A stretch of 64,000 nucleotides of DNA, taken from CAMLIZ01 sp966212505. GTDB lineage: Bacteria > Pseudomonadota > Gammaproteobacteria > Burkholderiales > Burkholderiaceae_C. The position numbers and the translations under genes are program-made. The notes below the pieces were generated by a model, which saw only the letters and a list, made by a program, of their open reading frames with translations, was not told the origin of the DNA and did no database searches. This document shows positions 36,966 to 45,528 of this stretch, piece after piece (the stretch's first letter is position 1; each line of letters opens with the position of its first letter). The stretch spans positions 186,001 to 250,000 of the forward strand of contig CBIHRS010000001.1 in the NCBI GenBank assembly GCA_966212505.1, written 5' to 3'.

Positions 36966-38015
36966 ATGTCTCATTTCGCCAAAGGGGCGGTGGCCGCCGT
37001 CATCCTGTCTGCCACCGCCTGCGTGTACGCCGCCCCGCACAACGGAGTCGCCGTGCAGCTGTCGGCGCCCAGCCCGGTGTTGCGCGGCGATGTCGACGTC
37101 ACGGTCAACGTCACCGTCACCAACACCCAGCGCCATCCGGTCGTGCTGCTGAAATGGCAGCTGCCTTCCGACGACATGGAAGCGCCGCTGTTCCACATCA
37201 CGCGCGACGACCACCAGCCGGTGCGCTACCTCGGCGCGATCGTCAAGCGCGCCGCGCCCGATGCGTCCGAGCTCGTGAGGCTCGAGCCCGGCGCCTCGCT
37301 GACCTACCAGGTGGAGCTGACCGGCAACTACGACCTCTCGCGCAACGGCCGCTACAGCATCGAGTACGTCAGCCGCGGCAAGAATGGCCTGGGCACCACG
37401 CTGGCCTCGGCGCCGCTGTACCTCTGGCTCGAGGGCCGCAGCGGCATCGCCGCACAGCCCGAGGCGCAGGCCGCGCCGCTGGCGACCACCGCGTCGCCCA
37501 CGCTGAGCTTCACCGGTCGCTGCACCGCCTCGCAGCAGAACACGCTGGCCAGCGCGGTCTCCGCCGCCACCACCTATGCCACCCAGGCCAACAGCTACCT
37601 GAGCGGCTCGCCTTCGGCCACGCAGCGCTACGTCAAGTGGTTCGGCGCGTTCTCCACCTCGGGCTGGAACACCGCGCACACGCACTACGCCAACGAGCAG
37701 AGCGCGTTCAGCACGCAGTCGCTCACGCTCGATTGCAGCTGCAAGAAGAAGAACGTCTATGCCTACGTCTACCCGAACCAGCCATACAAGATCTACGTGT
37801 GCGGCGCGTTCTGGAGCGCGCCGATGACCGGCACCGACTCCAAGGGCGGCACGCTGGTGCACGAGATGTCGCACTTCACCGTGGTGGCCGGCACCGACGA
37901 CTGGGCCTACGGGCAGGCCGATGCCGCGGCGCTGGCGGCGTCGGACCCGGCGAAGGCGCTCGACAATGCCGACAACCATGAGTACTTCGCGGAGAACAGC
38001 CCGTTCCTGCCGTGA
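36966..38015 (+). CDS. M35-family (deuterolysin/peptidyl-Lys) metallopeptidase
   Basis: 349 residues. Signal peptide (about 1-23), an N-terminal beta-rich domain (about 26-155) that is homologous to the next gene product, and an aspzincin protease domain (about 180-349) with HEMSH (His299, Glu300, His303) and GTDDWAYG (the aspartate zinc ligand). Cysteines in LDCSCKKKN and YVCGAFW can form disulfides, as in secreted members. Extracellular protease with lysine-type preference in relatives. Start follows CAGGGAGTTTCCTTC. Confidence 0.92.
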   Translation: MSHFAKGAVAAVILSATACVYAAPHNGVAVQLSAPSPVLRGDVDVTVNVTVTNTQRHPVVLLKWQLPSDDMEAPLFHITRDDHQPVRYLGAIVKRAAPDASELVRLEPGASLTYQVELTGNYDLSRNGRYSIEYVSRGKNGLGTTLASAPLYLWLEGRSGIAAQPEAQAAPLATTASPTLSFTGRCTASQQNTLASAVSAATTYATQANSYLSGSPSATQRYVKWFGAFSTSGWNTAHTHYANEQSAFSTQSLTLDCSCKKKNVYAYVYPNQPYKIYVCGAFWSAPMTGTDSKGGTLVHEMSHFTVVAGTDDWAYGQADAAALAASDPAKALDNADNHEYFAENSPFLP

Positions 38016-38022
38016 CCTTCCC

Positions 38023-38520
38023 GTGCGGCTCGCGGCCGGCGTGCTGGCGCTGATGTGCGCGCTGCCGGCGGCCGCGCATGAAGGCCTGCGCTGCGTGCTG
38101 CAGGCCCCGGCGCGGGCCGCGCCGGGGCAGCCGGTGCTGCTGCGCTTCACGGTCACCAACCAGGGCCGCGCACCGCTGCACCTGCTGACCTGGAACACGC
38201 CGTTCGAAGGCTGGTTCGGCGCCTACGTGTCGGTGTCGCGCGATGGCGTGCCGCTGCCCTACGGCGGGCCGATGGCCAAGCGCGCCGACCCGGCGCGCGA
38301 CGACTACCTGCGCCTCGCGCCGGGCCGCTCGCGCAGCGCCGAGGTCGACCTGGCGCTGCCTTTCGACCTCTCGCAGCCGGGGCGCTACCGCATCGAGCCG
38401 CGACTGCACCTGCATGACGTGGTGCCGGGCAGCCGGCTGCACCTGCCGCGGCCGCGCGGGCACTGGGCGCCCGCCGACCTGGGCTGCAATGCGGTCGATG
38501 TGGACATTGCCGCCGGCTGA
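38023..38520 (+). CDS. Stand-alone homologue of the M35 N-terminal domain
   Basis: 165 residues from a GTG at 38023, which gives a clear signal peptide (RLAAGVLALMCALPAAAHEG) 7 bases after the protease stop. The mature part aligns by eye with residues 26-155 of the protease: VTN plus leucine-rich strand, then AKRADPARDDYLRLAPG against VKRAAPDASELVRLEPG, and FDLSQPGRYRIE against YDLSRNGRYSIE. No catalytic domain is present. It may be a trans-acting propeptide, chaperone or inhibitor of the protease; this is inference from homology and adjacency. Confidence 0.72.
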   Translation: MRLAAGVLALMCALPAAAHEGLRCVLQAPARAAPGQPVLLRFTVTNQGRAPLHLLTWNTPFEGWFGAYVSVSRDGVPLPYGGPMAKRADPARDDYLRLAPGRSRSAEVDLALPFDLSQPGRYRIEPRLHLHDVVPGSRLHLPRPRGHWAPADLGCNAVDVDIAAG

Positions 38521-38571
38521 ACCGCGGCCCAGGCGCAGAATCAAACGCACCCGCTCGTTGGAGGATGTGTC

Positions 38572-39063
38572 ATGGCCTCACCGATCCGCTTCATCGCAGC
38601 CGTCGCGCTCGCGGCGGCCGCCCCGGCCTTCGCCGGCAGCGTCGACGTCTCGTTCACCGACGCCGACCACTATCTCGATGCCGGCAACTCGCCGGTGCAG
38701 CAGCAGAGCTACCTGAACACGCTCTCGGGCTACCTGCAGTCGCTCGGCCGCCGCTACCTGCCGCCCGGCCAGACGCTGAAGCTCGAGGTGCTCGATGTCG
38801 ACCTGGCCGGCTACTCGCGCCCCACCTCGCGCGGGCAGGACCTGCGCATCCTGCGCAACGGCGCCGACTGGCCGCGCATCCTCGTGCGCTACACGCTGCA
38901 GGAGCAGGGCCGCGTGCTGAGCCAGGGCGAAGAGGCCATCACCGACATGGACTACCTGCACCACATCACCGACCGGCGCACCGACACCTCGCTCGGCCAC
39001 GAAAAGCGCATGCTCGACGAGTGGTTCCGCGTGCGATTCGCCCACGGGCGCCGCGCCGATTGA
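38572..39063 (+). CDS. DUF3016-family exported protein
   Basis: 163 residues with a Sec signal (about 1-22, FIAAVALAAAAPAFAG) followed by the conserved DUF3016 start VDVSFTDADHYLDAG and the later DMDYLHHI region. Function unknown; exported. Start follows TTGGAGGATGTGTC. Downstream of the M35 pair on the same strand, with 51 bases between, and could be co-transcribed. Confidence 0.85.
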   Translation: MASPIRFIAAVALAAAAPAFAGSVDVSFTDADHYLDAGNSPVQQQSYLNTLSGYLQSLGRRYLPPGQTLKLEVLDVDLAGYSRPTSRGQDLRILRNGADWPRILVRYTLQEQGRVLSQGEEAITDMDYLHHITDRRTDTSLGHEKRMLDEWFRVRFAHGRRAD

Positions 39064-39181
39064 TGCGCAACCCGCGGCAGGCGTGCGCGCCTGCTCGATC
39101 CGCCTATCGCGCAGCGCCCGGTTCCACCATCTTCGTGGCAGGATCGGCCCTGTATCCTGCCTCGACCAGGGAGGGCTTGAG

Positions 39182-40279
39182 ATGGCGTGCCGACGAACCG
39201 TGGGCGGCTGGGCTTGCATGATCACCAGCTGGGCGCTCGGCCTGCTGTTGCTCGGCCCCGCTGCGTCCCTTCTTTCTCCCGCGCAGGCCGAGGAAGCCCC
39301 GGCTCCGCAGCGCCTGCGCATCGTCGGCGGGCTCGCCGGCATCAACCAGTACACGCGGCATGAAGAGCCCTTCTGGACCAAGGATCTGCCGCGCCTGAGT
39401 GGCGGCCGGCTGAACGCCGAGATCGTGCCCTACGATCGCGCCGGCATCCGCGGGCAGGAGGTGCTGCGCCTTGTGCACCTGGGCGCCGTGCCCTTCGGCA
39501 CCGCGCTGCTGAGCATCGCCGCGGCCGAGGATCCCGAACTCGGCGCGCCCGATCTGGCCGGGCTCAATGCCGACATGCCGGCCCTGCGCCGCACCACCGC
39601 GGCCTTCCGGCCCTACCTGGAGAAGCTGCTGCGCGAGCGCTACGGCGTCGAGCTGCTGGCGGTGTACACCTATCCCGCGCAGGTGGTGTTCTGCAACAAG
39701 CCCTTCAGCGGCCTGTCCGACCTGGCCGGGCGCCGCGTGCGCACCTCCAGCCCCACGCAGTCCGACCTCGTCGAGGCGCTGGGCGGTGTGCCGGTGCAGA
39801 CGGGCTTCGCCGAGATGCTGACCAACCTGAAGAGCGGCAACATCGAGTGCGCGATCACCGGCACGATGTCGGGCAACACGATCGGGCTGCACGAGCTGAC
39901 CACCCACATCCACCCGATGGCCATCACCTGGGGCCTGTCGGTCTTCGTCGCCAATGCGGCGGCCTGGCAGGGCCTGGGGCCGGAGATGCAGGGCCTGCTC
40001 CGGCGCGAGCTGCCCAAGCTGGAGCAGGCCATCTGGGCCGAATCCGAGCGCGAGACCGGCGAAGGCCTGGCCTGCAACATCGGCGCGGGCGCCTGCAGCC
40101 GCGGCCGCGTCGGCCACATGCTCGAGGTGCGCTCCACGCCGGCCGACGAGAAGCGGCGCCGCGAGATCCTGGCCTCCACCGTGCTGCCGCGATGGGTTCA
40201 GCGCTGCGGCCCCGGATGCGCGGCGATCTGGAACCAGACCATCGGCCCGACGGCTGGCCTGGAGGCCCGCGCCCGTTGA
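39182..40279 (+). CDS. TRAP-type (DctP-family) periplasmic substrate-binding protein
   Basis: 365 residues. Signal peptide to about 36, then a DctP fold with GGLAGINQYTRHEEPFW, FCNKPFSGLSDLAGRRVR (conserved arginine strand) and NLKSGNIECAITGTMSGNTIGLHEL. DctP proteins bind carboxylic acids. No DctQ/DctM permease genes follow; instead a hybrid histidine kinase starts 8 bases downstream, so the protein may be a sensory co-receptor. Extra C-terminal cysteines (ACNIGAGACSRG, RCGPGCAA) are unusual. Confidence 0.88.
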   Translation: MACRRTVGGWACMITSWALGLLLLGPAASLLSPAQAEEAPAPQRLRIVGGLAGINQYTRHEEPFWTKDLPRLSGGRLNAEIVPYDRAGIRGQEVLRLVHLGAVPFGTALLSIAAAEDPELGAPDLAGLNADMPALRRTTAAFRPYLEKLLRERYGVELLAVYTYPAQVVFCNKPFSGLSDLAGRRVRTSSPTQSDLVEALGGVPVQTGFAEMLTNLKSGNIECAITGTMSGNTIGLHELTTHIHPMAITWGLSVFVANAAAWQGLGPEMQGLLRRELPKLEQAIWAESERETGEGLACNIGAGACSRGRVGHMLEVRSTPADEKRRREILASTVLPRWVQRCGPGCAAIWNQTIGPTAGLEARAR

Positions 40280-40287
40280 AGCACGCC

Positions 40288-42780
40288 ATGCCGAGCCGCA
40301 CCGTCGCCGTCGTCTGGAGCATCGTCGCGATGCTGGTGCTGGCGATCGGCCTGGCCGCGGCCGGGCTGGTGTGGCGCGGCCAGCGCGAGGCGCTGGCCGA
40401 CAGCGAAAACCGCGTCAGCCGCTTCGTCAGCGGCGCCGAGACCGCCGTCAACCGCGCGCTGCTCGGCATCGACGTGCTGCTGGCCGGCATCGACGAGCTG
40501 ATGGCCGGCGCCGCGCGACCCGACGGCTCGCTCGACGAGCGCGTCGCCAGCCGGCTGCTGCGCGGCGTGGAGCACCGCAACCTGATGGTGCGCAACATCG
40601 TCGTGCTGGCGAGCGACGGCCGCGTGCTGGCGGCGGCGCAGCCCGACATCCAGCGCGTGGGCCTGCCGATCCCGCAGGAGTTCGAGCAGAGCGTGCGCGG
40701 GCAGAAGGTGCCGCAGATGGCGATCAGCCCGCCGGTGCTGAATTTCTCCACCTCCGAGCGCTCGCTGTATTTCGCGCGGCCGATCCTGCTGCCTGACCGC
40801 AGCCGCGGCGTGGTGGTGGCCGAGGTGCCGGTCTCGCTGCTGAGCGCGCTGCTGTCGTACGCCAGCGAGATCCGCGGCCTGGTGGTCACGCTCGAGCGCG
40901 ACGACGGGCAGCTGCTCGCCGCGGTGCCGGCCAACGAGCTGCGCATGGGCCAACAGCTCGGCGCGCCGTTGTCGGCCGAGGCGCTGGGGGGTCACCCGTT
41001 CCGCGCGCAGGGGCGGCTGGAGGCCGTGCCGTCGATCGTCGTCGCGCGGCCGGCGCTCTACCGCAGCGTGAACATCGTGGCCACCATGCCGGTGGCCACC
41101 GCGCTCGAAGACTGGCAGCGCGACGGCTGGCTGATCGCCAGCGTGGCCGCCACCTTCGCGCTGCTGGTGATCGGCATCGGCTCGCTCACCCACTGGCGGC
41201 TCGCCGGCATCGAGCGCGCCAAGGTGGAGATCGCGCATTCGAAGGCGCTGCTCGATGAAGCCCTGGCCTCGATGGCCGACGGCTTCCTGCTGTGCGATGC
41301 GCAGGACCGCGTCGTGGTGTGGAACCGGCGCTACCTCGAGCTGTTTCCGTGGCTGGACGGCGTGATCGGCCCGGGCGTGCCCTTTCGCGCGCTGGCCGAG
41401 GCCGGCGCCCGCGCGCTGCTGCCCGAGGGCACCGACGCCGAGCGCGAAGCCTGGATCGCGATGCGCCAGGCCATCCGCGAAAAAGGCCGCGGGATGTACG
41501 AGCTCGACTGGGGGCCGCAGCTGGTGATCGACGCGATCGAGCGCCGCACGCCCGATGGGGGCATCGTCAGCGTGATCCGCGACATCACCGCGGCCGAGCG
41601 CGAGCTCAAGCGTGCCAAGGCCGCGGCCGAGGCCGCCAACGAGGCCAAGTCGCGCTTCCTGGCCGCGGTGAGCCACGAGATGCGCACGCCGCTCAATGCG
41701 GTGCTCGGCATGAACCGCATGCTGCTGAAGACCTCGCTCGACGACGAGCAGCGCCGCTATGCCACGATGATCCGCAACTCGGGCCAGGCGCTGCTCGACC
41801 TGATCAACGACATCCTCGACCTCTCGAAGATCGAGGCCGGCCGCATGGAGATCGAGACGGTGCATTTCAGCCCCGCCGCCACGGTCGACGGCGTGGTGTC
41901 GCTGCTGAGCCAGCGCGCACAGTCCAAGGGCCTGCGGCTGGAGATGAAGCTCGCGCCCGGCCTGCCGCTGGCGCTGCAGGGCGACCCGCGGCGGCTGCGC
42001 CAGGTGCTGTTCAACCTGATCGGCAATGCGGTCAAGTTCACCGAGAAAGGCAGCGTGTCGGTCACGGCCTCGCACCGCGCGCTGCCCGATGGCCGCATCG
42101 AGCTGCAGCTGGGCGTGCACGACACCGGCATCGGCATTCCGCCGGAGACGCTGCCCAAGCTGTTCGAACGCTTCGTGCAGGCCGACAGCACCACCTCGCG
42201 GCGCTACGGCGGCACCGGCCTGGGGCTGGCGATCACCGCCGAGATCGTCACGCTGATGGGCGGCCGCATCCACGTGCGCAGCGAGGCCGGCCAGGGCAGC
42301 CACTTCGAGGTCACGATCCCGATGGACGCCGGCGACGCGAGCCAGCTCACCAGCCTGGGCGCCAGCCGCGACACCACGCCCGATGTGCTGCTCGGCGCCG
42401 GCCTGCGCATCCTGGTGGCCGAGGACAACGAGGTGAACCAGCTGCTGATCCAGGCCCTGCTGCGCGAGATGGGGCACCACTGCGACGTGGTCGACAACGG
42501 CGCGGCCGCGCTGCGCCAGTTGCAGGCGGCGCCCTACGACGTGGTGCTGATGGACATCCAGATGCCCGAGATGGACGGCGAGGCCGCCACGCGCGCCATC
42601 CGCGCGCTGCCCGGGCCGCTGTCCCAGATCCCGGTGATCGCGCTCACCGCCAACGCAATGGTCGAGGACCGCGAGGCCTACCTGCGCGCCGGCATGGACG
42701 ACTACGTGCTCAAGCCGGTGATCCCGCGCCAGTTGGCCGCCGCGATCGCGCGGGTGATGGCCGAGGCCGAGGCGCGTTAA
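40288..42780 (+). CDS. Hybrid sensor histidine kinase
   Basis: 830 residues: TM1 near 5-27, a periplasmic dCache-like sensor (about 35-280), TM2 near 281-303, a PAS domain (about 320-435), HisKA with AVSHEMRTPLNAV (His463), HATPase_c with N, D and G motifs (FNLIGNAVKFTEKG, HDTGIGIP, GGTGLGLAI), and a C-terminal receiver (about 705-825, LMDIQMPEMDG with Asp756). A phosphorelay is expected, but no Hpt or output regulator is nearby. Coupled to the TRAP-type binding protein gene. TTG upstream at 40276 is an alternative start. Confidence 0.95.
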   Translation: MPSRTVAVVWSIVAMLVLAIGLAAAGLVWRGQREALADSENRVSRFVSGAETAVNRALLGIDVLLAGIDELMAGAARPDGSLDERVASRLLRGVEHRNLMVRNIVVLASDGRVLAAAQPDIQRVGLPIPQEFEQSVRGQKVPQMAISPPVLNFSTSERSLYFARPILLPDRSRGVVVAEVPVSLLSALLSYASEIRGLVVTLERDDGQLLAAVPANELRMGQQLGAPLSAEALGGHPFRAQGRLEAVPSIVVARPALYRSVNIVATMPVATALEDWQRDGWLIASVAATFALLVIGIGSLTHWRLAGIERAKVEIAHSKALLDEALASMADGFLLCDAQDRVVVWNRRYLELFPWLDGVIGPGVPFRALAEAGARALLPEGTDAEREAWIAMRQAIREKGRGMYELDWGPQLVIDAIERRTPDGGIVSVIRDITAAERELKRAKAAAEAANEAKSRFLAAVSHEMRTPLNAVLGMNRMLLKTSLDDEQRRYATMIRNSGQALLDLINDILDLSKIEAGRMEIETVHFSPAATVDGVVSLLSQRAQSKGLRLEMKLAPGLPLALQGDPRRLRQVLFNLIGNAVKFTEKGSVSVTASHRALPDGRIELQLGVHDTGIGIPPETLPKLFERFVQADSTTSRRYGGTGLGLAITAEIVTLMGGRIHVRSEAGQGSHFEVTIPMDAGDASQLTSLGASRDTTPDVLLGAGLRILVAEDNEVNQLLIQALLREMGHHCDVVDNGAAALRQLQAAPYDVVLMDIQMPEMDGEAATRAIRALPGPLSQIPVIALTANAMVEDREAYLRAGMDDYVLKPVIPRQLAAAIARVMAEAEAR

Positions 42781-43352
42781 GGTTTGGCGTCGGCCTTGAT
42801 TTGGGCTTGCAGCGCGGCCCAGCCTTCGGGCCCCAGCTTCTCCAGCGTCTCGATGTTGGCCTCGTAGATGCGTTCCGCCTCGGGAAACGCATCCACCGCA
42901 CGGTCGACGCTGTCCTCGCGCAGCAGGTGCAGCGTGGGATACGGCGAGCGGTTGCTGGCGTTGCTCACGTCGTCGGGCTCGGTGCCCTCGAACTGGTACT
43001 GCGGGTGGAAGCTGGCCACCTGCACCACGCCCTCCAGGCCCATGTCTTCCACCGCGGCATCGGCCATCTCGAGGAAGTCGTTGTAGTCGAGAAAATCCGT
43101 CAGCACCTGCGGATGGATGATCAGCGTGGTGTCGACCTCGGCCGGGTCGGTCTCGACCAGGCGCTTGAGCTCGCTGCACAGCGTGTTCAGCAGGTCTTCA
43201 GGGTCGGTGTCGTCACTGACAACATAGCGGACCTGGTTCTTGGCCTGCACCGCCTTCGCGAAGGGGCACAGGTTGAGCCCGATCACCGCACGATCGACCC
43301 AGGCACGGGTCTCGGCGATGGCCTGCTCGGGGGTGGGAATGGCGGCACTCAT
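42777..43352 (-). CDS. DUF1415-family protein
   Basis: 191 residues. Opens with EQAIAETRAWVDRAVIGLNLCPFAKAV, the conserved Cys-Pro-Phe start of DUF1415 (CxxF in GLNLCPF), and later DFLDYNDFLEMADAAV and FHPQYQFEG. Cytoplasmic, function unknown. Its stop overlaps the stop of the convergent kinase gene. ATG at 43352 gives a better spacing to GAGGAG than the adjacent one at 43355. Last of four leftward genes. Confidence 0.88.
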   Translation of the reverse strand: MSAAIPTPEQAIAETRAWVDRAVIGLNLCPFAKAVQAKNQVRYVVSDDTDPEDLLNTLCSELKRLVETDPAEVDTTLIIHPQVLTDFLDYNDFLEMADAAVEDMGLEGVVQVASFHPQYQFEGTEPDDVSNASNRSPYPTLHLLREDSVDRAVDAFPEAERIYEANIETLEKLGPEGWAALQAQIKADAKP

Positions 43353-43362
43353 CATCGGCTCC

Positions 43363-43590
43363 TCAGCGCTGGCTGCGGCCCTTGCGGCCATCGACCTCGG
43401 CCAGCTGCTGCTTCAGCAGCAGGAACAGCACCCGGGCGTTCTCCACCGTCATCGTCAGCACGGTGGTGGGCTCGCGGTCGTCGCGCGGCGCCGGCTGGTT
43501 CTGCACGCTGGCGTCGATGGCCGCCTCGATCAGGTTGTGGCCGTTGCGCATCGCCTTGATGCGCTGGATCTCGATGTTGTAGGTCTTCAT
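43363..43590 (-). CDS. Small conserved hypothetical protein
   Basis: 75 residues: KTYNIEIQRIKAMRNGHNLIEAAIDASVQ, then a helical C-terminal part VENARVLFLLLKQQLAEVDG. No membrane segment or signal. 25 bases after the UDG gene and 10 before the DUF1415 gene, so part of the dusC operon. No family recognised. Confidence 0.75.
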   Translation of the reverse strand: MKTYNIEIQRIKAMRNGHNLIEAAIDASVQNQPAPRDDREPTTVLTMTVENARVLFLLLKQQLAEVDGRKGRSQR

Positions 43591-43615
43591 AGGTTCAGCC
43601 CCGGGACAGAGGCCG

Positions 43616-44209
43616 TCAGCGTACCGCAAGCAGCGTGGCCACCCGTTGCTTCAGCGCAGGCAGCAGCTCCGCGTCGAACCACGGGTTGGCCTGGAACCAC
43701 GCGATGTTGCGCGGCGATGGGTGCGGCAGCGGCAGGTAGCGCGGTGCCTGCGTGCGCCACTGGCGCACCACCTCGGTGACGGAGCCGGCCCGCGCGCCGA
43801 GGAAATGCCTCTGCGCATACTGGCCCACCAGCAGCGTCAGCTCGATGCGCGGCATCTGCGCCAGCAGCCGGGCCAGCCACAGCTCGGCGCACTCGCGCCG
43901 CGGCGGCAGGTCGCCGCTGGCGCCGCGGCCGGGGTAGCAGTAGCCCATCGGCACGATCGCGATGCGGCGCTCGTCGTAGAAGGTCGCGGCATCCACGCCC
44001 ATCCAGCTACGCAGCCGCTCGCCGCTGCGGTCGTCCCACGGCACGCCGCTGGCGTGCACCTTGGCGCCCGGCGCCTGGCCGACGATCAGGATGCGGGCCG
44101 TGGCGCTCGCGCGCAGCACCGGCCGAGGGCCCAGCGGCAGGTGCGCCTCGCAGGCGCGGCAGGCGCGCACCTCGGCCAGCAGTTGCGGCAGGGTTTCCTT
44201 GCGAGCCAC
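43616..44209 (-). CDS. Family-4-like uracil-DNA glycosylase with probable 4Fe-4S cluster
   Basis: 197 residues. Glycosylase motif GQAPGAKVHASGVPWDDRSG (about 44-63) and C-terminal LPHPSPRN. Cysteines at 17, 20, 91 and 107 reproduce the spacing of the 4Fe-4S ligands of thermophilic family-4 UDGs, so the cluster is probably intact. It would remove uracil from DNA. The motif A acid differs from classic family-4 (Gln/Ala/Pro/Gly context), so activity is likely but not certain. Sits 3 bases after dusC. Confidence 0.83.
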   Translation of the reverse strand: MARKETLPQLLAEVRACRACEAHLPLGPRPVLRASATARILIVGQAPGAKVHASGVPWDDRSGERLRSWMGVDAATFYDERRIAIVPMGYCYPGRGASGDLPPRRECAELWLARLLAQMPRIELTLLVGQYAQRHFLGARAGSVTEVVRQWRTQAPRYLPLPHPSPRNIAWFQANPWFDAELLPALKQRVATLLAVR

Positions 44210-44212
44210 CGG

Positions 44213-45154
44213 TCACGCGGCCTGGGCGACGCCGAACAGCCGCTCGCCGACAAGCCGCGAATCATTGATCGTGCGCACCTCGTCGTACGCGGCCTGTGCT
44301 TCAGGGTAGCGCCGGCGCAGGTAGTTGAGCCACTGCTTCAGGCGGCCGGCGCGATGCCGAGCCTCGACGCGCGCGCACACAAGATCCCAGAAGCCCTGCA
44401 TCAGCGGCAGCAGCCGCGGCCAGGGCAGGTGGCCCTCCTCGCCCCGGATCGCGAGCGCGAGCCCGGGGTCGGCCACCATGCCGCGGCCGAGCATCAGTGC
44501 ATCGCAGCCCGAGGCCTCGCGGCAGCGGCGCGCATCCTCGATCGTCCAGATCTCGCCGTTGGCGACCACCGGCAGGCTCACCACCTCGCGGATCGCGCGG
44601 ATGCGGTCCCAGTAGGCCGGCGGGCGGTAGCCATGCGCCTTGGTGCGGGCATGCACCACCAGCTCCTCGGCGCCACCCTCGGCAATGGCCAGCGCGCATT
44701 CTTCGGCCCGCGTGTCGTCGTGGTAGCCGAGCCGCATCTTGGCCGACACCGGCACGCCCGCGGGCACCGCACGCCGCACCGTCGCCACGATGCGGCCCAC
44801 CAGCTCGGGGTCCTGCAGCAGCATCGCGCCGCCGCCGTGGCGGTTGACCACCTTGGCCGGGCAGCCGAAGTTCAGGTCGATGCCGGCCGGCCCCAGCGCC
44901 GCGAGCTTGGCGGCGTTCTCGGCCAGGCAGGCCGGGTCGGAGCCGAGCAACTGCGCACGCACCGGCACGCCGGCACGCGTGCGGCCGCCCTGTTTCAGCT
45001 CCGGCACGATGCGGATGAAGGCCCGGTCGGGCAGCAGCGTGCCGGTGACACGGATGAATTCGGACACGCAGCGGTCGATGCCGCCCACGCGGGTGAGCAC
45101 GTCACGCAGGGTGTAGTCGAGCAGCCCCTCCATCGGGGCGAGCAGCAGGGTCAT
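44213..45154 (-). CDS. dusC: tRNA-dihydrouridine synthase, DusC type
   Basis: 313 residues. FMN-binding TIM barrel beginning LLLAPMEGLLDYTLRDVLT, catalytic cysteine in LNFGCPAKVVNRHGGG, SAKMRLGYHDD, VVHARTKAHGY and the phosphate-binding VANGEIWTIEDA and LMLGRGMV. The C-terminal helical domain (about 245-313) is present. Reduces uridine to dihydrouridine in tRNA; the DusC branch targets position 16 in E. coli. First gene of the dusC - UDG - small protein - DUF1415 operon. Confidence 0.93.
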   Translation of the reverse strand: MTLLLAPMEGLLDYTLRDVLTRVGGIDRCVSEFIRVTGTLLPDRAFIRIVPELKQGGRTRAGVPVRAQLLGSDPACLAENAAKLAALGPAGIDLNFGCPAKVVNRHGGGAMLLQDPELVGRIVATVRRAVPAGVPVSAKMRLGYHDDTRAEECALAIAEGGAEELVVHARTKAHGYRPPAYWDRIRAIREVVSLPVVANGEIWTIEDARRCREASGCDALMLGRGMVADPGLALAIRGEEGHLPWPRLLPLMQGFWDLVCARVEARHRAGRLKQWLNYLRRRYPEAQAAYDEVRTINDSRLVGERLFGVAQAA

Positions 45155-45180
45155 GGGGCGAGATGGTACGCATCCCCGGA

Positions 45181-45201
45181 TTGGGGGGTGTCTCCCCCCA
45201 A
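45181..45201. promoter_or_regulatory. Perfect GC-rich inverted repeat between dusC and the small-protein gene
   Basis: Arms TTGGGGGG and CCCCCCAA are exact complements around a 5-base spacer (TGTCT). Lies 26 bases upstream of dusC and about 110 upstream of the small-protein gene at 45310. Could be an operator for either or a hairpin in the transcript. No U-tract follows in either direction. Confidence 0.4.
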
Positions 45202-45309
45202 ATTCGAGGATGTGTTTCCGAATGCAGGCGCCTAGTCTTGAGGGGCAGGCTCGGCCCAGGCCGCGCCTGATGCAGTACAGAAAACACTGCGTTCATCGGA
45301 GGACCGTCC

Positions 45310-45522
45310 ATGAAACAGCCTGACTCGACGGGGGGAAGCTTTGTGCTTCGCTTCCAGGCCCTGCAGCAGCAGGGCCAGTCGTACGCCTTTCCCTGCGACG
45401 CGCAGGGCCATGTCGACCTCGACGCGCTGAGCGAGCAGGCGCGCGAGGCCTACCTCTACGCCCGCGTCGTCATCGGCCGCGAGCTGGCGCCCCCGGCCGT
45501 GCGTGAAGTGCAGATGGGCTGA
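45310..45522 (+). CDS. Small soluble protein, paralogue of the product at 47868
   Basis: 70 residues. Core LRFQALQQQGQSYAFPCDAQG followed by VDLDALSEQAREAYLYARVVIGRELAPPAV. It aligns end to end with the 74-residue product at 47868. No signal peptide or membrane helix. ATG follows CATCGGAGGACCGTCC. Function unknown. The conserved PCDAxG, YLYAR and IGRE motifs suggest a real structural domain. Confidence 0.85.
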   Translation: MKQPDSTGGSFVLRFQALQQQGQSYAFPCDAQGHVDLDALSEQAREAYLYARVVIGRELAPPAVREVQMG

Positions 45523-45528
45523 GGGCGC

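Noticed and set aside
40198..43179. 993-codon - strand frame opposite the hybrid kinase
   Set aside because: Antisense shadow of a kinase with all catalytic motifs.
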